Shown here: positions 10,801 to 20,170 of the stretch, piece after piece
How positions within the stretch are numbered: the stretch's first letter is position 1
Layout: the number at the start of each line of letters is the position of its first letter
Assembly: GCA_024529925.1 (NCBI GenBank)
Contig: JAFEUB010001373.1
Span: 1-64,000 of the forward strand
DNA length: 64,000 nucleotides
Direction: 5' to 3'
DNA from: Ophthalmolycus amberensis
Lineage: Eukaryota; Chordata; Actinopteri; Perciformes; Zoarcidae
Made by a program: the position numbers and the translations under genes
The notes under the pieces: model-generated
The model's database searches: none
Seen by the model: the letters and a program-made list of their open reading frames with translations, nothing else
What the model was told of the DNA's origin: nothing

Positions 10801-12412
10801 CTCTGAATTGTAAGTCGCTTTGGATAAAAGCGTCTGCTAAATGACTGTAATGTAATGTAATGTGTCCTCGTTCACCAGGGACAAGTTTGCTGGAGAGAAG
10901 ATACCAACTCTGGAGCAGGCGGTGGAGGAGTGCATCAAACTGCAGCTCACCATCTACTTTGATGTCAAAGGTCATCCAGATGAGGTGCAGCCAACAAAAC
11001 AAACAAGTTTGTTTGTTTGTTTGCATTCCGTCTGTCGTACGAGTTGATTCAATTGATTTGTGCCTAGTCAGCATTGCATAATGACGAGAACAAGATTATC
11101 GTGTTCCAAAGATAGTTTTTAGCTCTAGTACACAGTGATCTTAAAGCAAATATTGAATAAATGGGCTTTCATTACTCAGCACATTTTAGGGGATTAAGGA
11201 AGGCAGAGCTGCATTTGTCGAGGTCCACAGCTGCTAGTTACCACCAACACACACACAGGAACACACACACACACAATGTGCACAGGAACACACACACACA
11301 CACACACACACAATGATCTAAAGCCTCACACACAACTCTAAACAGTCGACTGTCCTACAATAACGTGTGTTTCTCTTCACCTCCCAGGCCGCTGCAGCCC
11401 TAAAAGAACTGTATAAAAAGTATCCAGTCCTCTACAACACCAGCATCGTCTGCTCCTTTGAGCCAAAAGTCATCTACAGGGTAAGAGAGCGAGTGTCTGC
11501 TCAGCAGTAAACTGTAGCTGAACAAAGTCACATTTGCCCTGTTTGACAGTTAATAAATGAGACTGTGAACATTGTGATAAGATTGGGTGAGCAGCCTGCA
11601 CACACTGCTGCAAACATCGCCAAATAAAATGGTTTGTTCTGGTTACACCTCTCCCATGTTGCCTACATAAGCACTATATTAAAGCTAAATTAATTTCCGG
11701 CACATCACCAACGCTAGCTATACGAGCTGGGATTACCTGGCCCATAGAAATATAACAGACAGGCATGCTAAATGAATGTAACAATACTCATTTGTTTACA
11801 CGGTTAACACACTGGTACTGTTGAAATAGTCAACTGTTTGCATATTCCTGTCATGTATTGCACTGCTGTTGTGTTTATCATATTGCTAACATTCGCTGTC
11901 TTCTTATCTCTTGCTCTGTTCCACTTCCGGCCCAGATGAGGCAGAGCGACCCAGACGTGGTCACGGCATTGACCCACCGGCCGTGGCGCCTGAGTCGGTT
12001 CGGAGACGGTGCCGCTCGTTTCTCGTCCCCATGGAAGCACCTTTGGATGACGCTCCTGGACGTGGCGTTGGACTGGGCGCACCATCACGTGCTGTGGAAG
12101 CTCTGTGGCATCTCAGCCTTCCTGATAGAGAAAGACTTTGTCTCGCCGTAAGTTTCCGCAGCCGAGACCAACCGTCACATTAACGTCACATTCTGTCATC
12201 GTAACTAGAAGACTGAGACTTACTAGAATGAGAGTAACTGTGTGTGTCTGTTTCCTGTCTGCAGGGACTATACTCTGTACTGGGCACAGAGGGGGGTGGA
12301 GGTGGTTGCCTGGACCGTCAATAGAAAAGTGGAGAAAGACTACATCCACGACGTGCTCCACGGCAACTATATCACAGACAGCCTGGTGGAGGACTGTGGC
12401 CGCAGCACTTGA
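7818..12412 (+). CDS. gde1: Glycerophosphodiester phosphodiesterase 1 (six coding exons)
   Basis: Exons 7818-8075, 10172-10347, 10879-10984, 11388-11480, 11936-12147 and 12265-12412 join in phase to 330 codons; human GDE1 has 331. GDE1 is a membrane enzyme that hydrolyses glycerophosphodiesters such as glycerophosphoinositol and N-acyl-glycerophosphoethanolamines. Residues 8-46 are hydrophobic (signal anchor). The GDPD domain follows: HR at 69-70 with HDAPEN, metal ligands E96 and D98 in VEMDLEF, H111 in LMHD, then FDVKGH, ITALTHRPW-like and VVAWTVN blocks. Residues around DWAHHHVLWKLCGISAFL form a second hydrophobic stretch. Two oddities are that the normally invariant HRG motif reads HRC (Cys71) and that the exon 3 donor is the weak GAG|gtgcag. 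Introns 1 and 2 are full of repeats. A MITE begins 14 bp after the stop. Confidence 0.96.
8193..8596. repeat. 26-bp minisatellite in GDE1 intron 1
   Basis: About 15 tandem copies of a 26-bp unit, ACATTCTAATATAATGTAAA plus GACGTC, fill this stretch. Copies differ by single bases (tata/taga, gacgtc/gacatc/gatgtt). The ACATTCTA...AGAATGT part of each unit is a near-perfect inverted repeat, and the GACGTCAC junction resembles a cAMP-response-element core. The array sits about 120 bp after exon 1. Confidence 0.93.
9107..10106. mobile_element. 1-kb nonautonomous TTAA-type (piggyBac-like) MITE in GDE1 intron 1
   Basis: The ends are CCCTTGTGTTGTCC and its inverse GGACAACACAAGGG, each flanked by TTAAAA (9101-9106 and 10107-10112). 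A TTAA-containing duplication suggests piggyBac-type transposition. The palindrome GGGGTCAAAAATGACCCC or its complement form occurs four times (9150-9167, 9490-9507, 9682-9699, 10074-10091). The segments after the first two copies are direct repeats of about 75 bp. No transposase frame is present. The element ends 65 bp before exon 2. Confidence 0.8.
10633..10862 (+). mobile_element. tRNA-derived SINE in GDE1 intron 2
   Basis: The head has RNA polymerase III A-box-like (TGGCTAAGTGGTTAGC) and B-box-like (GGTTCAAACCCC) motifs. The middle carries the conserved TGTCCTTGAGCAAGACACTT block. The tail reads GTCGCTTTGGATAAAAGCGT followed by an ATGTA repeat. This is a typical fish SINE layout. It ends only about 16 bp before GDE1 exon 3, so the branch point of that intron probably lies in SINE sequence. 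Confidence 0.85.
11246..11312. repeat. CA microsatellite, GDE1 intron 3
   Basis: Interrupted CA runs are separated by ggaa and atgtg segments. The tract lies about 75 bp upstream of exon 4. Confidence 0.9.
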
Positions 12413-12426
12413 TGTGATATCAAGTA

Positions 12427-13144
12427 CCGTACTTTTCGGACTATAAGCCGCACCCGCTAATTTTTAGAAGAAAACTGAATTTTTCCGTAATAGGGCTGAT
12501 GACGCTCCAATAACAGCTGATTCCTCCGCAGACTTTTACAGTGCAGTAAAAGTCTGCATTTCTGTGGAGGAATCAGCTGTTATTGGAGTGCTAGCGCTGT
12601 GACCAGGTCTGTCAAGGCTACATGATGTGGCGTGTTCAAGGACCCAAATACAGACTCAGGACAGCAGAGTTATATTGACTAGCAGAGTGTGTTGACTCGC
12701 TAGCTTCTAAGCTAATTTTAACATTACCGCCAATGGGGAAATGCTAACCGCAATTAGCATTAGCGATCTTTTCATGCTTCATACAGACATACAGTATGAC
12801 ATACAGACATACTGCATGACATACAGACATTCTTACATTACAGACTAAGGTCTCTCAAGGCTACCAAACGGAAGAAGTAAAACGAAGCAGTTGCTGGCCA
12901 GTTGCTGCTAGCACGACTAGCTGTTGGCCAAGCCAGTTAGAAGCATGTTAAAATGTTAAAAGCATCTTGCCGTTCAACCTTTTTTGTTAACAGTCCTAGT
13001 GAGAGGTAGGTCAAACGTCAAAGGTACTTCATCCATATTTATGTTAAATGTGTTGGCGGCGCAAAGCTACGGAAAAATCCGTATATAAGCCGCAGTCTCA
13101 AAGCGTGGGGGGTAAAGTAGCGGCTTATAGTCCGAAAAGTACGG
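12427..13144. mobile_element. pogo/Tc1-type MITE in the GDE1 3' UTR
   Basis: The ends are inverted repeats starting CCGTACTTTTCGGACTATAA. TA precedes the left end and CA follows the right end, read as a TA duplication with one mutated copy. An inner hairpin at about 12508-12590 pairs ataacagctgattcctc with its inverse and also cagacttttac with gtaaaagtctg. A second family member lies at 50739-52062 and keeps a pogo-like transposase tail, which supports the family call. The insertion starts 14 bp after the GDE1 stop codon, so GDE1 mRNA must end within or read through it. Confidence 0.8.
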
Positions 13145-13179
13145 CAGAATCGCACCATAACATCCCCTCGCTCTCCTCC

Positions 13180-13622
13180 ACCTTGGCTGCCACTGTCTCT
13201 GCCTCTGCCCCGATTTCGACTGCCTCCCCCACTGCCCTGGTCAAGTACTATAATGCCCTGGTACACTGACCGACTTCGCCTCCTCAAAGCGCAGGGCCGT
13301 CAACTGGAACGTCGTGCCACAAAAACTGGACTTACTGTTCACCTGGATGCCTTCAAACTCCACCAACAACAATATAAAGATGCCCTGAACACCGCTCGCT
13401 CCTCTCACTACTCCTCCATCATCCAATCTGGCTCCAACAACCCCAAAATGCTTTTGGGGTTGTTCCTCAAGCCCATGGACACCATCTCCACCTCCTTCAG
13501 TTCAATCACGGAAATGGACCTCTCCTCTATACTCTCCAGCATGAAGACCTCCACCTGTGCCCTTGACTGTGCTCTGGACCCTGGTCCTTCCTCCTACCAT
13601 GGTCCCGCTGACTCCAACAGCT
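13180..13622 (+). mobile_element. LINE ORF2 fragment (L2/Rex1-like)
   Basis: The plus-strand frame from 13253 reads PWYTDRLRLLKAQGRQLER, then KTGLTVH and QYKDALNTARSSHYSSII. This matches the linker between endonuclease and reverse transcriptase in L2/CR1/Rex1-type fish LINEs. A frame change near 13255 separates it from related coding sequence upstream. No reverse transcriptase core is present, so it is a dead fragment. Confidence 0.72.
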
Positions 13623-13799
13623 AATATCACTTTTATTATTACGGTACTCACATTACTATTTCACATTACCGATGCCATTCATGCACATTATTGACCTGCT
13701 TCTTCACCAGAGTGTCTGAGCTTTCTCGCCTCACAGGTTCCTGTGTATCCGGGTTTACCTGGACCAGGTCTTGCCTCCTGTCGTGGTTGTGTCATACAT

Positions 13800-14466
13800 T
13801 GAATGTGCTGTAATTACATTGAATGTGTTGTAATTCACTTATCCTGTTCTACACATGACATCTATTGCACTTCTGTCCATCCTGGGAGAGGGATCCCTCC
13901 TCTGTTGCTCTCCCACAGGTTTCTTCCTTTTTTTGGGGGAGTTTCCTGTTCTGATGTGAGGGTCTCGGGACAAGAGGATGTCAAATGTATACATGTTGTA
14001 AAGCCCTGTAATGATAAAAAATGTTTTAACATGTCATCATATTTTCTGTGTGATATGCTGCAAAGACAGAATTCATAGCATAGAACAATGACTGCTTTGA
14101 CCACCAACCATCTGCAGAGATAAGCGCTTCTCTGCCCTTGGACTCAGATAAGGAGTGAAACACAGGCCCCCACCTTCTGTCTCCGTCTCTTGTTCTGCAT
14201 GCCTCCCTTTTTTTGTGAAATGTATAAGTATCATTTTTGAAAACTGTGTCTTCAGAGCATATTCACAGTTCACTGCAATACGTGACTGTGGTTGTGTTCT
14301 CTGTTTGCAAACATTAAATTGACTCTTTGAAACTTTGATCATTCATCAAGACTGTTTATTTTAAACACATTGAACAAAACCAACTTCACTCCTGAACTTC
14401 TACATAGAAATATTCCACAACAGCCCTCTGTGATTTTGGGCTATACAAAAATAAATTGAATTGAAT
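13800..14466 (+). repeat. LINE 3' end, split by a solo LTR
   Basis: The left part (to 14006) has the GGGAGAGGGATCCCTCCTCT and TTTTTTTGGGGGAGTTTCCT blocks and a GTAAAGCCC segment usual in fish LINE tails. The right part (14423-14466) continues with CTCTGTGATTTTGGGCTATA and ends in a TTGAATTGAATT tail. The 416-bp LTR between them explains the gap. Confidence 0.72.
14007..14422 (+). mobile_element. Solo LTR, plus orientation
   Basis: It begins TGTAATGATAAAAAATG and ends TATTCCACAACA, and is flanked by the 4-bp duplication gccc (14003-14006 and 14423-14426). It matches the LTR at 16931-17564 in inverted orientation but is shorter (416 against 634 bp). A TATA-like GTATAAGTATC occurs in its second half. 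Because it has its own duplication and the opposite orientation, it is an independent insertion reduced to one LTR. Confidence 0.85.
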
Positions 14467-14469
14467 TTG

Positions 14470-14537
14470 TCTGCCTTGTAAAGTGTCTTTGAGTGTCATG
14501 AAAAGCGCTATATAAATAAAATGTATTATTATTATTA
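14470..14537 (+). repeat. Second LINE/SINE-type 3' tail with ATT repeat
   Basis: The sequence GTGTCATGAAAAGCGCTATA followed by AATAAAATGTATTATTATT is a usual fish retrotransposon tail. It abuts the truncated gag sequence that starts near 14540. Confidence 0.5.
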
Positions 14538-14539
14538 AT

Positions 14540-16170
14540 CAAACGTTCTGTTTGAATTGATGAGAGCCATGTTGACTTTGGATGGAAATCTGAGGGCGAT
14601 CTCAGCGCAGACAGCCTCGATGAAGGTTCTGTAGGGCCCGTTCGTGTTGTCGCCCCAGTCGGAGTTTTATCAATCTGGAATCGCAGCCATTTCCGGTGAC
14701 AACAGTTCTGATTTTGCTGAAGTCAGTCGGGCCGACATGTTTAACCAGCAGTCTATGGACCTCTGGACCTGTGGGCATAAATTCTTTACAGAATATCAGG
14801 AAGTCTTTTGCAAATGCTGTACCGTTGTGGATGCTTGGCAGATGTGATGAGGCTTGCAGAATGTCAGCTTGTGTCCAGGCTCTGAACACGAGACCTGGGG
14901 CACCATCACCTCCTGGTACTTGAATCATCGGGGCTGTGAAAGTGGATTCACCATCAGGGTTCACGTTCAGGGAGGTGTTTGGGCTGAGGACGTTAGCGAG
15001 GCGTCCTGCAAAGCCGCTCCATGTGGATTGGTCCTTGTTCTCTGTGGATGGGTCGAGCACCGATGAGCCGCTCGGAGTGCTGTGCTGTGGGTGGTCTGAG
15101 AATGGGTTAGAGCAGGGGTCTCAAACTCATTTTCACTCCGGGCCACATCAGCATCATGGTCGCCCACAAAGGGCCGGTTGTAAATGTAACTACTCGAAAC
15201 ATATTGTTAAATAACTCTCTGCATTCACAGTTTAAAGTAGTCTTCAATGTACTCACAATACATTTCCATGTCAAATGTACAGTAACCAGTCAAAGAGCTG
15301 CTTCTAACTGTTTAAGTATCTCATAATTTTGACTTTCTATTTCATAATTTTGACTTTCAATCTCATCTTTTTGACCTTCAATCTCATAATTTTGATTGTC
15401 AATCTCATAATTTTGACTTTCTATCTCATAACTTTGACTTTCTATCTCAGAATTATGACTTTCTATCTCATAATTTCGACTATGGGGATATTTTTATTAT
15501 TAGTCTAACTTAAGTTAGCCGCGGGCCGGGAGTTTGAGACCCCTGGGTTAGAGGCTGAGGGTGGAGAGGATGGGTGTTGTTGGTAGGCCGCGTTACTGTC
15601 TAGAGCCACGCGTTGTCGTTCGCGGAGCTGGCGTGTGTCGGGCTGGGCGGCTTTGGGTCCTTGTTCTGGGTAAGGAGGAGGAGGAGGCGCTCTGGGGTCG
15701 GGTTGGACGATGGGTTGTGGGGAAGGTCGAGGACACACGTCGAGAAGCGGACCGCCCGCACCCGTGCGGCTCGGATACATGGAAGAAGGAAACAGAAATG
15801 AGTTATTTGAGTGTGTGTCAACGCTTTTCTTTTCTTCTTTCAAACATGTCATTTGTTTCATCATTGCTTTTCTTTCCCTATATTCGCATTCTTTTTCCCA
15901 TATATTCAGACAAGTCTGATTTTTCTCAATCATATCTAAGTCTTTAACTCGAACCTTTCTGCCACTTTTCATTTCTTTCAGTTTACCTTCTAAATCCCCT
16001 CGTAACATTTTAAGTTTAGCGGCACTTAATGAGCCGTTTTCTGAAAACACAAACTCTTTTGACCAGTATGGAAGACATTCCAAACATGACTCTCCGTGTT
16101 TCTGTCGCATTAATTCAACAATCGGACCTTCCGGTTCCGCTGATTTTGAACTTTTGCCACCCATGTGCAT
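14540..16170 (-). pseudogene. Retroviral gag remnant, interrupted
   Basis: The 5' fragment (16170-15546) has a start followed two codons later by an MGGKS motif, consistent with N-terminal myristoylation of a matrix protein. It then has a charged helical region and a proline-rich part with a PPPPY-type late-domain-like motif. The 3' fragment (15104 to about 14540) resembles the N-terminal part of a retroviral capsid. A 433-bp hAT MITE with its target duplication separates the two, and the frame ends at the truncation point. No functional product is expected. Family assignment below retrovirus level is not possible by eye. Confidence 0.75.
15113..15545. mobile_element. hAT MITE inserted in gag
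   Basis: The ends are CAGGGGTCTCAAACTC and GAGTTTGAGACCCCTG, with the exact 8-bp duplication ggttagag at 15105-15112 and 15546-15553. The interior contains a run of 21-bp units of the type TCATAATTTTGACTTTCTAT (about 15320-15480). There is no coding capacity. Confidence 0.93.
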
Positions 16171-16930
16171 CTGGCGTGGACGTCGACATTATCTTAGTAC
16201 AATGCAATCGTCACTGCAAAGTTGAGTTTCTTTATACATAGGAAAAACTTCACAAAACCTTAGTTTCTTTATACATAGGAAAAAACTTCACAAAACCTTA
16301 GTTTCTTTATACATAGGAAAAAACTTCACAAAAACCTAGTCTGAAATTCACGTATTACGTTATTACCGACGAATCGTATTCTATCAAGTACATTAGTAGA
16401 ATTCACGTATAAAGGTAAATAACAACGAATCTTATTTCAACTTATTTGAGTAGAGACACGATCAATGTTACGATCTCAAAAAGCTCCATTATTTTGAGTT
16501 AAAATCGTTATCGTAAAATGTCACTTCGTTCTCTTCATAAAATCACATGAAATAATACGTAAGAAACCTATGTGGAGTCACATGAAGAACTCATAAAACA
16601 ACCATACAAATGTCAAAAACCGTTGTATTCCCCAAATAATAATGACTACTTGATCATTCATCTGTGTCTGTTACGTTTTACGTCTTTACAGATTTATGTT
16701 TACAGTTTACAATTGGAATTTCAACTTCTTACCCGATTTGTAGAAATTAATTATTTTCGTTGGATACGCGTGACGTCAATCAGGCCTCCTCGGTTCCGCC
16801 GGTTCTTTCTCTCTGGTCTAAGGAGGTATGAGACAGGAAACTGGTTGTGTTGTCCTGGGAAAGGCCTTTTCCTCCGGACGGTCCTCTGGAGCCTGACCAA
16901 CGGTCAGCGTATCCTGTTCGTGACGCCAAA

Positions 16931-17564
16931 TGTTGTGGAATATTTCTATGTAGAAGTTCAGGAGTGAAGTTGGTTTTGTTCAATGTGTTTAAAATAAACA
17001 GAGTCTTGATGAATGATCAAAGTTTCAAAGAGTCAATTTAATGTTTGCAAACAGAGAACACAACCACAGTCACGTATTGCAGTGAACTGTGAATATGCTC
17101 TCGAGACACAGTTTCAAAACATGATATTTATACATTCCAAACTGAGAGGAGACAGATAGAACAGGAGACTGAGACAAAAGGCGGGGGCCTGTGTCCTTGT
17201 GCGAACTTTCACTGACACTAGGTCTTCAGCAAATGTTTAGTCTATTAAGAAGCAGTTGATTGCAGAAAGAGCATGTCGGTCGTTTGTCCTGAATAAGAAT
17301 GATAACAAACGTGTAGAAAGCGTCAATACTTACGCAGCGCTGATTTGCAACAGAAAGTGACCTCTGTACCAGAACGAATAGTTAAAGTGTCCAGATACCT
17401 AGACGCCTGTGTGAAACACAAACTGTGTGTGTGTGTTACCCTGTCTCCTTCTTTGCAAAGAACAAATGTCCAATGATGAATGATTTTTTTACACCAGTCT
17501 CGAGTGAATTCCTCTAACAGCAACATATCACACAGAAAATATGACAACATTTTTTATCATTACA
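16931..17564 (-). repeat. 5' LTR of the minus-strand retroviral copy
   Basis: Read on the minus strand it runs TGTAATGATAAAAAATG... to ...TTCCACAACA, a TG...CA structure of 634 bp. A TATAAATA box lies at 17125-17132. It shares both ends with the solo LTR at 14007-14422 and carries about 220 bp more in the middle. Confidence 0.82.
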
Positions 17565-17611
17565 ATTCACCAACTCAGGACTTTGCATTGTGTCTGTCTG
17601 TCGAGACCTGA

Positions 17612-17674
17612 ACACGAGAATCCCCGGCTCCGGCTCTGCTCGTCGCATGTCAATGTGTCCTTGAGCAAGACACA
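17612..17674 (+). repeat. SINE fragment
   Basis: The stretch CCCCGGCTCCGGCTCTGCT, then GTCGCATGTCAATGTGTCCT and TGAGCAAGACAC, repeats the centre of the SINE at 10633-10862. The A box and the tail are missing. Confidence 0.7.
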
Positions 17675-17679
17675 AGCTT

Positions 17680-19500
17680 CATATTGTACATGCACCATAC
17701 AACACAGTGTTGTCATTATACATTTTGAAATGAACATTGCTCCTCAGAAATGATGTGCTCTTCGTCTGAGGAACATCATTTGGTTTCATTGTAAGCAGAC
17801 CCGGACTTCTGCACTCCGCTGTATCTGTAGAGCAGACACCAGTGAGTCCAGGACCATTTCAGGTTTCTTCTGTCAAAGCTTCTGTACTCCTGTTGAGCTA
17901 CGTAATGAGGAAGTGGAATTGGTCTCGAGCACTATTTAGAAGCACAGTGATGTATGCAGAAATATAGCACAAGGTGTAGCTAACACCAACAACGTCTACT
18001 TGTGCAGGTAAGTTGTGCCGGTGAGCCGTCTTCTGCAATTTCAGGTGCCTAGAATTTGAAATCCTGAATGGAATGCAGCCATTATTAACTGTGTTTGACG
18101 AGGTAATTTTGCCATTATATCGGTGTCCAGACTCAACGGTGCTCTGAAATAAATGGATAAAAAAAGCTTGACTACTTCGGTCTTTGACCCAGCTGTCAAC
18201 CTCATCTGCGTTTCCATTTGATATATTCTGAATTCACTCTAAACGGACTTGACAATTGAATGGTTTCATATGTTGGAATATGTGTTTGTGGTGAGGCAGA
18301 GTGGGCGGTAGAGTGGAAGTCTTTTATAAATGCCAACTGGGTCCCTAGAGATTGGTTGTTTCATCTGACATCCTGCAGCAAGGCCCTTTGCAGCGGTAGA
18401 GGTATACTCTAAAAGCATACATGTGACGCCAATGTTTCCAGCCATAACTGATTGAGCCGGATGGTAGAGATGAATGGGGGGTGAGTGGAAGATGTAAGTG
18501 TTGGATATATCACCCTGGATAAGCATGCCTGAGCCGCGTCTTGTCTCGGCTGATCTTCAGTCACTAAACACAGACTGTCAGCTCGCACTGTGTAGAGTCA
18601 CTCAGAGGCTCTTCACCTGAACCACAAAGGATACCTGTGGTGACTTTTAGGCCTGAGATATATATGTAAAATATGACCATGCATATCAGTCCTTAGAAAT
18701 ATGAGTTTAATGGTACATTTTTTGTCAGTCTCTATTAGTTATTATTAAATATATATATTTCAGTTCGTCTATCTCAGGTCTGTAGGTGAAAGGTAATCGC
18801 TCCAGCTCGAGGGTCGCGCAGTGACGTCACTTGGGTTGCCCCGCTCCGTAAAGCAGTCCGACTAAACGAACAACGATGAGAGCGGAACTTAAGAGATTCT
18901 AACTTCAGAATAAAACCCACAAACATTCGGAGCTTATCAGACACTTTAACATCCGTGAACTACTCTCGTTTTACATGGTTATAAAAAAGTACATGTGATG
19001 CAGTTTTACTGTAGACAATGGTCACACTGCATGTTTACCACAAAACAAAAACACGATTAGAATATACTCTATCTTTTCCCTCATTAGTCGTATCCTGAGC
19101 TATCTAACCAGACAGAGAGCGTTGGTTGTATTTGTCCAGGTTTTGGAACAAACCTTAATATCGTAAAGATGAATGGAATTTTGTAGTGAGGCTAAAATCA
19201 TTGGAATTTGTAAAAAAAAATTTAATTCCCAAACCATGTCCTGTTTACTCAAGTTAACCTCATGTTTTTTTGTAACTACGGTCCGTCAGATAAATAAAAC
19301 ACCATTTTCATAGTGAACAGCAAGCAATAACATTTAGCACTGAGTCACTGATGCATTTACAGGATGTCAAATAGCGCATTAATTAATCACACATGTTATT
19401 GATGTGTCATATCACAGCCATATTATTAGCATAATGTCCATCAATACTGAATATAAGTCCTCGAAAGACTGGACGTATTAAATGAACTAGTTATGTTTTA
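17680..19500. other. Intergenic stretch without a recognisable gene
   Basis: Only short, unrelated frames are present on either strand. I see no splice-joined coding similarity, tRNA or array. A locally CG-richer patch with a TGACGTCA box lies at about 18805-18860; whether it has promoter activity is unknown. Confidence 0.5.
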
Positions 19501-20170
19501 AGTGGTCAAAGGAGTGTTTTATTTTGAAACCTCAGTCCGGAAGTCACGTTCTTCATTGTGGCCGGCTTGACACGCTGGCCGAGCGTCGTAGCTTTCCGTC
19601 CTGATGAAAATATCAAAGTGTGCGTTGTTCTTGTGTTCTGTCAGGGAGCGGGGGGGGGGGGGGGGGGGGGCCGCGGTCAGTCCCGTGGCATCAGCGGGGC
19701 GGAGACGGTAGAGTGTCCGGGCCCGGAGTGTCACTATCCCCGGACGTGAGGAACCACAAGGTCCCACCTCCGAGTGACGGATCCCCCCACCCCACCCACA
19801 CCCACACCCACCCACACCGGCTTCTGGAGCCGCTCTCTCCTTGGATGACCTACACGCAACCTCTCGTAGTAGCAGCGGACGTCGGTTCACTACAGCGGAA
19901 CACCGGCTGCTCACTCGGAGGTGCAACAGTATCGACTACACAGCGGGCGACAAGTCAAGTCTCTTGCAGGCTGCAGGCCGACCGTGGAGCCGCTGACCCG
20001 GGGAAGAAACAAATAAATCAGAAATCAAGCTGCGAATCTGTCTTTGCGTCGTTGTTGCGTCAGGGGGAGCCGGCAGAGGACCGCGAGGTAATCGGTGTGC
20101 TCACCCGATGGTCCATAAGACAGAGCGGTCTTTACTCACAGACACGACAGAATATCTTGGCGTTCACATG
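19500..20170 (+). promoter_or_regulatory. GC- and CpG-rich region upstream of MCRIP2
   Basis: This stretch is visibly richer in GC and CpG than its surroundings and leads directly into the MCRIP2 start, as expected for a housekeeping-type promoter and 5' UTR. It includes a 21-base G run (19650-19670) and a CCCACCCACACCCACACC tract (about 19784-19818). Both are candidates for unusual DNA structure. No TATA box is clear. Confidence 0.5.
19650..19670. repeat. 21-base G run upstream of MCRIP2
   Basis: An uninterrupted G run lies inside the CpG-rich MCRIP2 upstream region. Its length may be unreliable in assembly. Confidence 0.9.

Larger units (their letters stand above)
14540..17564 (-). mobile_element. 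Truncated endogenous retrovirus (LTR, leader, gag only)
   Basis: On the minus strand the order is LTR (17564-16931), a TTTGGCGTCACGAACAGG primer-binding-site-like sequence directly after it, a leader, and a gag reading frame from 16170. The copy stops inside capsid at about 14540, at the junction with another retrotransposon tail. Protease, polymerase and envelope are absent, as is a second LTR in the same orientation. The gag is further split by a MITE. The element is therefore defective. Confidence 0.82.

Noticed and set aside
14007..17564. One complete provirus bounded by two LTRs
   Set aside because: The two LTRs are in opposite orientation, the left one has its own 4-bp duplication, and there is no polymerase or envelope between them.
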